In this document: piece after piece, positions 54,209-63,478 of the stretch | Numbering within the stretch: position 1 is the first letter of the stretch | How the letters are laid out: the number at the start of each line of letters is the position of its first letter | Assembly: GCA_938002665.1 (NCBI GenBank) | Contig: CALLAE010000038.1 | Coordinates: 23,173 to 87,172 of the forward strand | Direction: 5' to 3' | Source of the DNA: an uncultured Saprospiraceae bacterium | GTDB taxonomy: Bacteria; Bacteroidota; Bacteroidia; Chitinophagales; Saprospiraceae | Length of the DNA: 64,000 bases | Position numbers and translations under genes: made by a program | Notes under the pieces: model-generated | Databases searched by the model: none | What the model was told of the DNA's origin: nothing | What the model saw: the letters and a program-made list of their open reading frames with translations, nothing else

Positions 54209-54236
54209 CTATATTTCTTTTAGTTGGACTTAAATA

Positions 54237-54491
54237 CTACGCTAAGCCGTTAACAAACTTAGTAAGCTTGCTCTTTACGTTAGCGGCTTTGTTATTGTGC
54301 CAATTATTGTTTTTAGCTAATTTATCTATCATACTGACTACCTTAGGTAGGTAAGCCGCTGCTTCTTTAGCATCCGTTAGCTCTCTAAGCTTTGCGATAG
54401 CTGTTCTAGCAGATTTCTTATAATATCTGTTTTGAAGCCTTTTCTTGGCGTCTTGTCTGATTCTTTTCTTAGATGAAGCGTGCTGTGCCAT
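54237..54491 (-). CDS. rpsT: 30S ribosomal protein S20
   Basis: Seen: 84 residues. The S20 pattern AQHASSKKRIRQDAKKRLQN, the basic helix YYKKSARTAIAKLREL, and a C-terminal AKNNWHNNKAANVKSKL matching the LHKNKAARHKSRL-type end. Binds 16S rRNA. Single-gene unit with an exact -7 box upstream and a terminator downstream. Divergent from sucA. Confidence 0.97.
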   Translation of the reverse strand: MAQHASSKKRIRQDAKKRLQNRYYKKSARTAIAKLRELTDAKEAAAYLPKVVSMIDKLAKNNNWHNNKAANVKSKLTKFVNGLA

Positions 54492-54516
54492 TATCTTTGT
54501 TTAAAATTTAGGATTG

Positions 54517-54524
54517 CAAAAGTA
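54517..54524 (-). promoter_or_regulatory. -7 box for rpsT
   Basis: TACTTTTG on the minus strand, exact TAnnTTTG, 26 nt before the rpsT ATG. A TTTG lies 16 nt upstream of it (GGATTTG) as a possible -33 box. Confidence 0.6.
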
Positions 54525-54694
54525 GTATTAATTCAAATAACAAATCCAGCTTTTTTCAAGAAAAAGTGCCCTTTTCTAAGGAATTTGATGATTAAAACTC
54601 TCTTTTAGCATAATTTTAGATACTTACACTTAATGTAGTTCTAATGATTATTTTCACATTAGAAATTTTACTTATATAATAATCAAATAAAGGA

Positions 54695-57478
54695 ATGAAG
54701 GATTATTCATATGTATTCAATGCACATCCGAGTTTTATCGATGATATGTATGCCAAATATGTCAACAACCCTAATGAAGTAGAAGAAGGTTGGAGAGTAT
54801 TTTTTGAAGGCTTTGAGTTTGGTGGAAAAAATGGAAATGGAACAGCCACTAATAGTTCTAACGGTAGTACCAGCTCTAAATTAGCGCCCACTGGGCTCAG
54901 TTCTAGAACTGATGGCGCACTTTTATCCAATAAAGAATTTGCAGCCTACTCTATCATAGGAGGATTTAGAAGAAGAGGACACCTACTCTCTACGACCAAT
55001 CCCATCAGAGAAAGAAGAGATAGAAATGCCCATCTCGACCTAGGAGATTATAATCTTTCAGACGCAGACTTGAGTTCTCAGTTTGAAGCAGGAGCAGAAC
55101 TGGGCTTACCTAATGCTACTCTCCAGCAGATTATAGATAGATGCCAAGAGCTGTACGCTGGAAATATAGGTTTTGAATATGCACATATAGAAAACAGAGA
55201 AAAGCGAGTATGGCTGAGAGAGAAGATAGAGAATAGAGACTTGTCAGGTAGTTATGGCCTCTCACTAGATCAGAAAAAACGAATTCTGGAGAAGTTGAAT
55301 GGCGCTGTGATTTTCGAGAAGTTTTTACATACCAAATATGTAGGACAGAAGAGATTCTCTCTAGAAGGTGGAGAAACGGCTATAGCAGCTCTAGATGCTA
55401 TCATAAGTACAGGAGCAAAGGATAAGGTGGAAGAAGTAATCATCGGGATGGCACACAGAGGAAGACTAAATGTCCTTGCCAATATAATGGGGAAGACCTA
55501 TGATGAGATCTTTAATGAATTTGAAGGTAACTCTATTCCAGAGCAAAGCTTTGGGGATGGAGATGTAAAGTACCACTTAGGCTTCTCATCACAGGTGGAT
55601 GCAGGTGGTAAGAAAAAAGTCAGCCTCAAGCTCTCCCCTAACCCTTCTCACCTAGAAGCTGTAAATCCTGTAGTGCAGGGTTTTGCAAGAGCAAAAGCAG
55701 ACATACTATTTGATAGTGATTATGATAAGATACTTCCTATACTAATACATGGTGATGCTGCCATCGCAGGACAAGGGGTGGTCTTTGAGACAGTACAGAT
55801 GAGTCAGCTAGAAGGATATTATACAGGTGGTACCATCCATATCGTGATTAATAATCAGATAGGATTTACGACAGACTTTGATGATGCCAGGTCTTCTACT
55901 TACTGTACTGCATCAGCAAGTATCGTGCAGGCTCCAGTCTTTCATGTAAATGGTGATGATCCTGAGGCGGTAGTCTTTGCAGTACAATTAGCGACAGAAT
56001 ACAGACAGAAGTTTAACAATGATGTGTTTATAGATATGGTCTGCTACCGTAGGCACGGACACAATGAGGGAGATGATCCTAAGTTTACCCAGCCTAAAAT
56101 GTATGAGATTATCAATAAGCACCCCAATCCCAGAGAGCTCTATGTAAAGAAACTGCTGGAAAGAGGCGATGTAGATGCCCAACTAGCAGAAAGTCTGGAA
56201 AAAGAGTTCTGGAATCACCTTCAGGACAGACTTAATCTAGTCAAAGAAAAACCTCTGCCCTATACGCCTCAGCAACAAGAGAAGGAGTGGGCAGAAATGA
56301 AAGTAATCTTTGATCCAAAAGATCTGGAAACTTCCCCAGATACAGGAATTCCTAAGGCACATATAGATAAGATACTAGAGCATCTTTCTAAGCCACCCCA
56401 AGGCATCAATCTCTTATCGAAAGTCAATAGATTACTTAAGAACACCAATAAGCTCCTGGCAGCAGAGAAGCTAGACTGGGCGCTAGGAGAGATGATGGCT
56501 TATGGCAGTATCTTATTAGAAAACAAAGATGTCAGAATCAGTGGGCAAGATGTAAAGAGAGGTACCTTCTCTCACAGGCATGCCATCTTTAATGATATAG
56601 AAAACGAAAAAGAATATAATAGATTAGACGGCATAGCTAAGAAGCAAGGGAAGTTCAGAATATTCAATTCTTTCCTTTCAGAATTTGCTGTCCTGGGTTT
56701 TGAGCATGGCTATTCTCTTGCTAACCCACATACTTTAGTGTTATGGGAGGCACAGTTTGGTGATTTCTATAACGGTGCTCAGTCTATGGTGGATCAGTTC
56801 ATCAGTGCCTCAGAGAGCAAGTGGCAGCAGAGCAGTGCACTGACGATGTTGCTACCGCATGGCTATGAAGGTCAGGGCCCGGAGCACTCGAGTGCTAGAA
56901 TGGAGAGATTCCTGCAGATGACAGCAGAATGTAATTTTACTGTAGCTAATATTACTACACCTGCTAACATGTTCCATGCGCTCAGGAGACAGATAGCAAG
57001 AGAGGTCAGAAAGCCGCTCATAGTTATGTCACCGAAGTCAGTGCTGAGACATCCATTAGCTGTCTCTCATAAATCAGAATTTGAGACAGGGACTTCTTTT
57101 CAAGAGACTATAGATGACGCTACAGTAAAGGCCAGCGCAGTTAAGAGATTGCTTATCTGTACTGGAAAGGTCTACTACGATCTAGTAAAGGCAAGGGATG
57201 AAGGCAAGCGAAAAGATATCGCAATCGTAAGAATAGAACAGCTCTATCCATTTCCTGAAGCACAAATGAATAAGATCTTAGAGAAATACAAGAGCGCCTC
57301 TAAATATTGGGTGCAAGAAGAATCTGCTAACATGGGCTCTTGGGATTTCTTAATGAGATACTGGAGACATACAGATATAGATCTGATCTCTCGTGCAGCT
57401 TCTGCTAGTCCTGCAACAGGCTTCAAGAAGATACATGAGCAACAACAAAAAGACTTAGTGAAAAGAGCTATCGGCTAA
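54695..57478 (+). CDS. sucA: 2-oxoglutarate dehydrogenase E1 component
   Basis: Seen: 927 residues, the expected length. N-terminal SYVFNAHPSFIDDMYAKYVN with EEGWRVFFEGF, then EKFLHTKYVGQKRFSLEGGE, GMAHRGRLNVLANIMGK, thiamine-diphosphate binding GDAAIAGQGVVFETVQMSQL and NNQIGFTTDF, CYRRHGHNEGDDP, and C-terminal LLPHGYEGQGPEHSSARMER. Reaction: decarboxylates 2-oxoglutarate and transfers succinyl to E2 lipoate. No sucB follows: the next plus-strand gene is 58360 and unrelated, so E2 must lie elsewhere. A good terminator follows. Confidence 0.97.
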   Translation: MKDYSYVFNAHPSFIDDMYAKYVNNPNEVEEGWRVFFEGFEFGGKNGNGTATNSSNGSTSSKLAPTGLSSRTDGALLSNKEFAAYSIIGGFRRRGHLLSTTNPIRERRDRNAHLDLGDYNLSDADLSSQFEAGAELGLPNATLQQIIDRCQELYAGNIGFEYAHIENREKRVWLREKIENRDLSGSYGLSLDQKKRILEKLNGAVIFEKFLHTKYVGQKRFSLEGGETAIAALDAIISTGAKDKVEEVIIGMAHRGRLNVLANIMGKTYDEIFNEFEGNSIPEQSFGDGDVKYHLGFSSQVDAGGKKKVSLKLSPNPSHLEAVNPVVQGFARAKADILFDSDYDKILPILIHGDAAIAGQGVVFETVQMSQLEGYYTGGTIHIVINNQIGFTTDFDDARSSTYCTASASIVQAPVFHVNGDDPEAVVFAVQLATEYRQKFNNDVFIDMVCYRRHGHNEGDDPKFTQPKMYEIINKHPNPRELYVKKLLERGDVDAQLAESLEKEFWNHLQDRLNLVKEKPLPYTPQQQEKEWAEMKVIFDPKDLETSPDTGIPKAHIDKILEHLSKPPQGINLLSKVNRLLKNTNKLLAAEKLDWALGEMMAYGSILLENKDVRISGQDVKRGTFSHRHAIFNDIENEKEYNRLDGIAKKQGKFRIFNSFLSEFAVLGFEHGYSLANPHTLVLWEAQFGDFYNGAQSMVDQFISASESKWQQSSALTMLLPHGYEGQGPEHSSARMERFLQMTAECNFTVANITTPANMFHALRRQIAREVRKPLIVMSPKSVLRHPLAVSHKSEFETGTSFQETIDDATVKASAVKRLLICTGKVYYDLVKARDEGKRKDIAIVRIEQLYPFPEAQMNKILEKYKSASKYWVQEESANMGSWDFLMRYWRHTDIDLISRAASASPATGFKKIHEQQQKDLVKRAIG

Positions 57479-57502
57479 GCTCAATTACTACAGATAAAAC
57501 CT

Positions 57503-57537
57503 AAAGCATCATTCTCTACAGAGTGGTGCTTTTTTTA
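57503..57537 (+). terminator. Intrinsic terminator of sucA
   Basis: Stem AAAGCATCATTCTCT / AGAGTGGTGCTTT with G-T wobbles and a run of seven or more T; its T-run overlaps the stop codon of the convergent barrel gene at 57535. Confidence 0.85.
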
Positions 57538-58254
57538 TTGCCTACCGTTGTAAAATGTAAATGATATACCGAACATTGGGAAACTCTCATCATAGGTATC
57601 ATTCTGGATCTCAAATCTATCAGCCATAGGCTTTAGATTGATGTTAGAAAGTGGGAGCTGGTAGAAGGGCTTGATAGCAAAGGATACTGTTCCATTACCT
57701 GTGAAGTTAAATGCCAAATGAAATCTAGCAAAAATCTGACTGCGGTCGTCTTCTGCTAAGATCTGTGAACTATCATTGGAGGTTTGTATCTTCTCTTTTA
57801 CGGCAACTAGATTACTGCCTATAGAACTGCCGACTCCTATTATCCCAAAGCTGCTTTCATAAGTCAGCATCAGCATATTGAGAGAATACTTATACTCTTT
57901 AGAATTTGAAGTGGAGATCTGAGGTTCGGGTGGTAAAATCTTTCCAATTGAAGTACGCGTTCTACTAAGACTTTCCCAGTTTAATTCTAGGGCACCAATT
58001 CCAAACTTGTATCTGGCGCCTAATGCTATTCCGTACAAGAATTTTAGTTCCTCTACAGGCTCTAGCTCATCGAAGAAAGTTGCTCTGCGCTCATTATACT
58101 TAGCTAATATTTGATTATTAACCTCTGGAGAGACAAAGCCTAGGCTGTAGCCTATCTTTACGTTAAACTGAGCATGTGCAGTGTAGGCTAAGCAAGAAAA
58201 ACTCACTAGCAAGATCAAAGTACGGCCTAACTCAATTATTCCAGATATTCTCAT
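57535..58254 (-). CDS. Outer-membrane beta-barrel protein, hypothetical
   Basis: Seen: 239 residues with a signal peptide (ending YTAHAQ, residue 29) and about eight alternating beta-strands (FNVKIGYSLGFVSP, LYGIALGARYKFG, FGIIGVGSSIGSN, PMFGISFTFYNG). No more specific family is recognised. It stands alone on the minus strand, convergent with sucA and divergent from a glycosyltransferase gene. The spacer to that gene holds a nested palindrome. Confidence 0.7.
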   Translation of the reverse strand: MRISGIIELGRTLILLVSFSCLAYTAHAQFNVKIGYSLGFVSPEVNNQILAKYNERRATFFDELEPVEELKFLYGIALGARYKFGIGALELNWESLSRTRTSIGKILPPEPQISTSNSKEYKYSLNMLMLTYESSFGIIGVGSSIGSNLVAVKEKIQTSNDSSQILAEDDRSQIFARFHLAFNFTGNGTVSFAIKPFYQLPLSNINLKPMADRFEIQNDTYDESFPMFGISFTFYNGRQ

Positions 58255-58275
58255 ATTACAATAAATCTATATAAG

Positions 58276-58316
58276 AAAGTTTGAAATAACAGCTTTTACT
58301 CAGTAAAACAAACTTT
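58276..58316. repeat. Nested palindrome in a divergent promoter region
   Basis: Outer arms AAAGTTTG (58276-58283) and CAAACTTT (58309-58316) enclose a perfect TTTTACT C AGTAAAA (58294-58308). Lies between two divergent genes; possibly an operator. Confidence 0.4.
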
Positions 58317-58359
58317 TTATAATAATTTAAAAAGGGATACTTTCAATGTTAGAATGTGA

Positions 58360-60213
58360 ATGAGTCACCTGATGAAGAAGACAAAAACAAAAGAATCTAC
58401 CAAAATCCAAAAGGCCAAAGTAAAGCAAGCCTATAGCCCACTAGGTATAAAAGCTAAAATGCACCTGCTCGGTGTCTTTCTTCTTTTGAGCTTTTGCCTC
58501 TATTTCCAATCCCTTTCTTTCGGATATGTACTCGATGACAAACTAGTCTACACAGAAAATACCTATGTCAAAGAAGGCTTCAGTGGGATAGGTAAGATAC
58601 TGACTACAGAAAGTTTCCAGGGCTACTTTGGTAAACAAATGGATCTGGTACAAGGAGCAAGGTATCGACCACTTTCTCTTGTAAGCTTCAGTATAGAGCA
58701 CGAGCTTGCAGGATTGTCCTCTGGTCTTAGCCATTTCCTTAATGTGCTCTTTTATGGATTAGCGGCTTTTATCTGTTTTATAACTCTGAGAAGATTATTT
58801 AATGAGAAAAGTGCCGATAAGAAATTAATCTATAGTATTTCATTTATCAGTGCACTTATATTCCTCGTCCATCCCATACACGTGGAAGCCGTCGCCAATG
58901 TCAAAGGAAGAGATGAGATCCTCGCTCTGCTCTTTAGCATGCTCACCCTATGGGCAGCTCTAAAATATACAGACACAAGAAAAGTGCTCTTGCTCATCAT
59001 GGTACCCATTCTGTATCTACTAGGGATGCTTTCCAAGGAGAACACAATCACTTTTTTAGCTATAATACCTGCTGCGATTATAGTCTTTAGAAAGCATGCT
59101 AGGGCAGCTAACATGAAAGTTTTCTTCAGTCTACTCATAAGCACTATAGCTTATCTAGTTTATAGAAACTATATCATAGGCTACCTCCTAGGAGGAGAAC
59201 CGTCCAATGATCTGATGAACAATTCTTTTCTCGGCATGTCAAGCCTACAGAAATATGCGACGATATTCTATACCCTACTCATCTACCTTAAGCTCAATAT
59301 AATTCCTCACCCACTTACCCATGACTATTATCCTTATCACATTCCGATAATGAACTTTGGTAACTGGCAGGTTTGGTTATCTATATTACTTCATCTTGCC
59401 TTAGTCGGGCTGATGATAGTGAGCTACAAGAGGAGAAAAAAATTAAGCTACGCTATCTTTTTCTATATAGCAGCGATGTCCATCGTATCTAATCTAGTGA
59501 TCAGCATCGGTACTTTTATGAATGAGCGCTTTGCCTTTGTGGCTTCCCTAGGCATCTGTATGATACTCGCCTACCTGATAAAAGCAGTTGCTAAAAAAAC
59601 CTCCCAACCTCATCGGCTTACCCTCGTACTCGCTGGGCTACTCCTATTCTTATATGGATTTAAAACCATGACCAGAGTTCCCGCCTGGGAAAGCGAGCTG
59701 ACACTTAATCAAGCTGCTATAAAAGTATCTAAGAACAGTGCCCGAGCCAATAGCTTCATGGCTACCGCCCTCTTTAATAAGTATAAAAATATTTCGGATG
59801 CTACAGAGAAAAAACGTTTGTTAGCAGAGGCTCAACCCTATGCTAAAAAAGCAGTCGCTATCCACCCTAGTTATTACAATGGTCACCTGATGAGTTGTGG
59901 GATAGCAGCAGAACGCTATAAGTATGACAGAGATTTAGATAAGCTACTTGCAGAATTCAAGCAGGTTACTCTAGCCCGGCCCGATGTAGAGTTTCTTCAG
60001 ACTTACCTAGATTATCTCAATGGCCGTGCGGACAAAGCCACCCTCATGGCTTACTACAAAGATATCTGCATCAATGGACTGATGAATCAGCAAAGAAAAT
60101 ATTCTTGGGCGCTAAAATTCTTAAAGCTGGCCTCTGCTCTAGACCCTAACGACGCTGAAATACGTCAAGCCATACGAACAGCATACTCTGCCCTAGGACA
60201 AAATCCCAACTAA
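58360..60213 (+). CDS. TMTC-like GT-C glycosyltransferase with TPR tail
   Basis: Seen: 617 residues. About 10-12 membrane helices with the TMTC/PMT-like loop LSFGYVLDDKLVYTEN (acidic DD near residue 60), GARYRPLSLVSFSIEHELAG, and LVHPIHVEAVANVKGRDEIL (about 170-190). The last 150 residues are TPR-like helices (AQPYAKKAVAIHPSYYNGHL). Family knowledge: TMTC proteins are O-mannosyltransferases in eukaryotes; bacterial relatives are common in Bacteroidota and act on secreted proteins. Inferred: protein O-glycosylation in the periplasm. dprA begins 6 nt after the stop. Confidence 0.82.
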   Translation: MSHLMKKTKTKESTKIQKAKVKQAYSPLGIKAKMHLLGVFLLLSFCLYFQSLSFGYVLDDKLVYTENTYVKEGFSGIGKILTTESFQGYFGKQMDLVQGARYRPLSLVSFSIEHELAGLSSGLSHFLNVLFYGLAAFICFITLRRLFNEKSADKKLIYSISFISALIFLVHPIHVEAVANVKGRDEILALLFSMLTLWAALKYTDTRKVLLLIMVPILYLLGMLSKENTITFLAIIPAAIIVFRKHARAANMKVFFSLLISTIAYLVYRNYIIGYLLGGEPSNDLMNNSFLGMSSLQKYATIFYTLLIYLKLNIIPHPLTHDYYPYHIPIMNFGNWQVWLSILLHLALVGLMIVSYKRRKKLSYAIFFYIAAMSIVSNLVISIGTFMNERFAFVASLGICMILAYLIKAVAKKTSQPHRLTLVLAGLLLFLYGFKTMTRVPAWESELTLNQAAIKVSKNSARANSFMATALFNKYKNISDATEKKRLLAEAQPYAKKAVAIHPSYYNGHLMSCGIAAERYKYDRDLDKLLAEFKQVTLARPDVEFLQTYLDYLNGRADKATLMAYYKDICINGLMNQQRKYSWALKFLKLASALDPNDAEIRQAIRTAYSALGQNPN

Positions 60214-60219
60214 ATAGCT

Positions 60220-61317
60220 ATGTCAGATCAGCAATTATTATACAAGTTGGCTTTTAACTTCATTCCTAATATCGGTGCCGTCCTGGCAAAAAATTTGATT
60301 TCCTATTGTGGCGGGATGGAAGAAGTATTTAGAGCAAATAAAAGAACCCTACTTACTGTCCCGGGAGTAGGAGAAAAAAAAGCCCAAGACATCCTCAATT
60401 GCGATGCCCTGGGCAAAGCCGAAAACGAATTAAAGTCGCTAAAAAACAAAGACATAAATCTCATTTTTTATCTAGATGAGAACTATCCCGAAAAACTCAA
60501 GCATTACCCTGACTCTCCTATCTTACTCTATGCCAAGGGAGACATGGACCTCAATGCACAGAGAATGGTTGCTATCGTAGGTACCAGAAAAGTCACTTCT
60601 TATGGCATCATGGAATGCGAACGCCTAGTAGAAGAACTAATGCAGTATAACTGTACCATAGTCAGTGGGCTTGCCTATGGTGTAGATACCACCGCCCACA
60701 GAAAAGCAGTGCAGCTAGGAATACCTACTATAGGTGTGCTCGGTAATGGTATGAATGGCATCTATCCAGCCACCAATAGAAAACTGGCTACCAGTATGTT
60801 GCCCAATGGAGGTGTACTCTCAGAATACCCTATGGATACGCCACCAGATAGAGAAAATTTTCCCAAAAGAAATAGAGTCATCGCTGGGCTTTCAGATGTC
60901 ATTCTCGTGATAGAGTCTGCCCGCAAAGGAGGCTCCATGATTACTGCTGAATATGCCAACAATTACAATAAGGATGTTTTCGCTATCCCAGGTAGAAGCA
61001 ATGATGAATTTTCAGAGGGATGCAACCATCTCATAAAAGCACATAAGGCGCACCTCTGTACTTCCGCAGAAGATATCTCCTATATCATGAGATGGGATAA
61101 GCCAGAGGGAGGCAAACAACTCCAGCTTATAATCGAGCTAGATCCAGAAGAAGAACCGATAGTCGTTCTTATCAAAAACAATCCAAATATCGGTCTCGAC
61201 AGTCTCCATTATCAGTCCAAAGTTCCACTTTCTAATCTTACAGCCATTCTATTGAATCTCGAATTCAAAGGGGTCATCAAATCCTTACCAGGAAAAAAAT
61301 ATATCTTGAGCCACTGA
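60220..61317 (+). CDS. dprA: DNA-processing protein DprA
   Basis: Seen: 365 residues. N-terminal SAM-like region (NIGAVLAKNLISYCGGMEEV), HhH-like VPGVGEKKAQDIL, Rossmann core with VAIVGTRKVTSYGIMECERL, IVSGLAYGVDTTAH, GIYPATNR, FPKRNRVIAGLSDVILVIES and GSMITAEYA, and a C-terminal winged-helix end (DSLHYQSKVPLSNLTAILLN). Family knowledge: loads RecA on incoming single-stranded DNA during transformation. With comEC and the triple-HhH protein it supports a natural transformation capacity. 6 nt after the glycosyltransferase gene. Confidence 0.95.
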   Translation: MSDQQLLYKLAFNFIPNIGAVLAKNLISYCGGMEEVFRANKRTLLTVPGVGEKKAQDILNCDALGKAENELKSLKNKDINLIFYLDENYPEKLKHYPDSPILLYAKGDMDLNAQRMVAIVGTRKVTSYGIMECERLVEELMQYNCTIVSGLAYGVDTTAHRKAVQLGIPTIGVLGNGMNGIYPATNRKLATSMLPNGGVLSEYPMDTPPDRENFPKRNRVIAGLSDVILVIESARKGGSMITAEYANNYNKDVFAIPGRSNDEFSEGCNHLIKAHKAHLCTSAEDISYIMRWDKPEGGKQLQLIIELDPEEEPIVVLIKNNPNIGLDSLHYQSKVPLSNLTAILLNLEFKGVIKSLPGKKYILSH

Positions 61318-61326
61318 ATTATAGCT

Positions 61327-62484
61327 ATGAATAAGATCTTCACTTTACTGCCCTTGTCCTTTGTCGCAGCCTTTATCCTTATCCCCTCCTGCAAGACACC
61401 TGCGACCACGCCTCAGATTGCTGAGCCCGTATATGAAAGAGAAGTCTTAGGTTCTGTTATAGCAAAACCTAAAAAGCCAAAAAATATAATCTTCCTTATA
61501 GGAGATGGTATGGGAATGGGACAGATCTCTGCTGGCACCTATGCCAATGGCAATACCTCTAATCTTGAAAAGTTTCCTGTCGTCGGTATTCATAAGCCGC
61601 AGTCAGGCAAGCAACTGATCACTGATTCTGCTGCCGCTGCGACTTCTTTTGCTTGTGGTGTAAAAACCTACAATGGTGCTATAGGTGTAGGGCTAGATTC
61701 TTTACCTGTAGAAACCATCCTTGAAGAAGCCGAGCAGAAAGGGCTCAAAACAGGACTGGTTGCAACCTCTACCATTGTGCATGCCACTCCTGCCAGCTTT
61801 ATTTCTCACAATGTCTATCGTAAAAACTATGAGGAGATAGCAGAGGATTTCTTGAAGACAGACATTGATTTTTTTGCAGGTGGTGGAAAGAAGTTTTTTG
61901 ACAGAAGAGAGAAAGACGAAAGAGATCTTATAGCAGAATTACAAGCGAAAGGCTACACCGTAGAAAACTATCTGAAGGAAGTGCATGAGCTCAAGATTCC
62001 GATGGAGACCGCAGATAAGTTTGCCTACTTCACTGCAGACGAAGATCCCCTACCTGTATATCAAGGCAGAGATTACCTGGAAGCTATTTCTATGGAAGGG
62101 ATTAATTTTCTCAAGCAAAGATCTGCAGAGGGAGGTTTTTTTATCATGATAGAAAGCTCGCAGATAGACTGGGGAGGACATGCTAATAATTCTCAGTGGA
62201 TCATAGATGAGTTTAAGGAATTCAATGAGTTGATAGGTAAGGTACTCAGCTGGGCAGAGGCTGACGGAGAAACCCTAGTACTACTCACTGCAGATCACGA
62301 GACAGGTGGCTACACCATACAAGTGGATTCTAAAATGGATAGCCTGGTAACCACTTTTACCTCTACGCATCATACTGGTGACTTTATTCCTGTTTTCGCC
62401 TCAGGGCCAGGCTCAGAACAATTCAGTGGCTTATACGAGAATACGGCTATCTATCATAAACTGCGGGCAGCTATGGGCTGGTAA
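61327..62484 (+). CDS. Alkaline phosphatase lipoprotein
   Basis: Seen: 385 residues with a lipoprotein signal ending IPSC (Cys22). Metal ligands FLIGDGMGMGQ, the nucleophile Ser101 in TDSAAAATSFACG, ATSTIVHATPASFISHN, ESSQIDWGGHANN and TADHETGGY with the C-terminal THHTGDFIPVFASG. Family knowledge: PhoA-type enzymes hydrolyse phosphate monoesters outside the cytoplasm using two Zn and one Mg. 9 nt after dprA on the same strand, but the functional tie is only positional. Convergent with tag. Confidence 0.95.
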   Translation: MNKIFTLLPLSFVAAFILIPSCKTPATTPQIAEPVYEREVLGSVIAKPKKPKNIIFLIGDGMGMGQISAGTYANGNTSNLEKFPVVGIHKPQSGKQLITDSAAAATSFACGVKTYNGAIGVGLDSLPVETILEEAEQKGLKTGLVATSTIVHATPASFISHNVYRKNYEEIAEDFLKTDIDFFAGGGKKFFDRREKDERDLIAELQAKGYTVENYLKEVHELKIPMETADKFAYFTADEDPLPVYQGRDYLEAISMEGINFLKQRSAEGGFFIMIESSQIDWGGHANNSQWIIDEFKEFNELIGKVLSWAEADGETLVLLTADHETGGYTIQVDSKMDSLVTTFTSTHHTGDFIPVFASGPGSEQFSGLYENTAIYHKLRAAMGW

Positions 62485-62508
62485 GTTCTTGGAATTACAG
62501 TCGAGCAT

Positions 62509-63063
62509 TTATTTCCTTTTCCAGCAGGACACTATATGGTCATCCACCATTCCTACAGCTTGCATGTAGGCATAGATGATGGTAGGCCCTACAAACTTAA
62601 AGCCGCGCTTCTTAAGGTCCTTAGAGATAACATTAGACAAATCCGTCTGCGCAGGAATTTCAGACATGGTTTTCCAGGTATTGACTATCGGTTTGCCCTC
62701 TACAAAATTCCACAGATAGTCACTCAGGCTCTGCTCTTTTTTCAGCTCTAGATATGCTTGAGCATTCTGGATGACAGCATCGACTTTCAGCTTATTCCTA
62801 ATGATGCCCTTATCCGCTAATAATCTATCTATATCTTTCTGCCCATACTTAGCTATCTTCTTGATATTCCAATTCTCGAAAGCTTTTCTGTATGTATCTA
62901 TACGAGTCAGAATAGTATACCAGCTCAAGCCTGCCTGCGCCCCTTCTAAGTTCAGATACTCAAACAATTCTTTGTCATCATACACCGGCTGCCCCCACAC
63001 TTCATCATGATAGTCCATGTAGAGCTTATCTTTGAGGCACCAGTCGCATCGTTTTTTAGGCAT
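62509..63063 (-). CDS. tag: DNA-3-methyladenine glycosylase I
   Basis: Seen: 184 residues. Zinc site residues Cys6 and His19 near the start (KRCDWCLKDKLYMDYHDEVW) and His176 and Cys180 at the end (DDHIVSCWKRK); ELFEYLNLEGAQAGLSWYTI with LTRIDTYRKAF; IIRNKLKVDAVIQNA; GFKFVGPTIIYAYMQAVG. Reaction: removes 3-methyladenine from alkylated DNA. The repeat region begins just upstream of its start. Confidence 0.95.
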   Translation of the reverse strand: MPKKRCDWCLKDKLYMDYHDEVWGQPVYDDKELFEYLNLEGAQAGLSWYTILTRIDTYRKAFENWNIKKIAKYGQKDIDRLLADKGIIRNKLKVDAVIQNAQAYLELKKEQSLSDYLWNFVEGKPIVNTWKTMSEIPAQTDLSNVISKDLKKRGFKFVGPTIIYAYMQAVGMVDDHIVSCWKRK

Positions 63064-63100
63064 GTGTCTTTTAGGTGTAAGATAGTTAAGATACGGGTGG

Positions 63101-63208
63101 TTCCTTTTGTCTTAAACAGGATTTGTAAGATGAATAAGATTTACATGATTTATTTCCCCTCTTTTCATACTGACTGAGGAACGAGCGGAAGTATCTTCTG
63201 TCTCGTCT
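63101..63208 (+). repeat. Composite intergenic repeat, copy A
   Basis: Module 1 (GTCTTAAACAGGATTTGTAA, then GATGAATAAGATTTACATGA) and module 2 (CATACTGACTGAGGAACGAG then a REP-like hairpin CGGAAG TAT CTTCTG at 63186-63200). Full match to copy B with about ten differences. Confidence 0.8.
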
Positions 63209-63319
63209 GTAATAATTTATGTTTAGCGTAGATTGAAGCAAAGCATCGAGCTGGGCCATCTACGTTGGATGATTAATCAGGATTCTGTCTTGTAAGCTGG
63301 GCTCTTTGCTTTCCGCTTG
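63209..63319. repeat. Spacer between repeat copies with short repeats
   Basis: Holds a duplicated AGCTGGGC (63249-63256 and 63295-63302) and GCAAAG/CTTTGC inverted bits flanking them. No gene. Together with copies A-C this accounts for the whole non-coding stretch 63064-63509. Confidence 0.5.
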
Positions 63320-63431
63320 CTCCTTTTGTCTGAAACAGGATTTATAAGATGAACAAGATTTGCATGATTTTTCCTATCACCTCCTTTTCATACTGACCGA
63401 GGAACGAGCGGAAGTATCTTCCGTCTCGTCT
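63320..63431 (+). repeat. Composite intergenic repeat, copy B
   Basis: Same two modules as copy A: TCTGAAACAGGATTTATAAG, then GATGAACAAGATTTGCATGA, then CATACTGACCGAGGAACGAG; its hairpin is perfect (CGGAAG TAT CTTCCG, 63409-63423). Confidence 0.8.
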
Positions 63432-63478
63432 ATCCTAGCTATCATCAATAGCTCAGCTTTTCATTTTGCTTCTCACTC

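Noticed and set aside
54492..54499. Plus-strand TATCTTTG as a promoter for sucA
   Set aside because: It is 195 nt before sucA and overlaps the rpsT start region on the other strand; chance occurrence is more likely, and a similar hit occurs inside pnp (near 46216).
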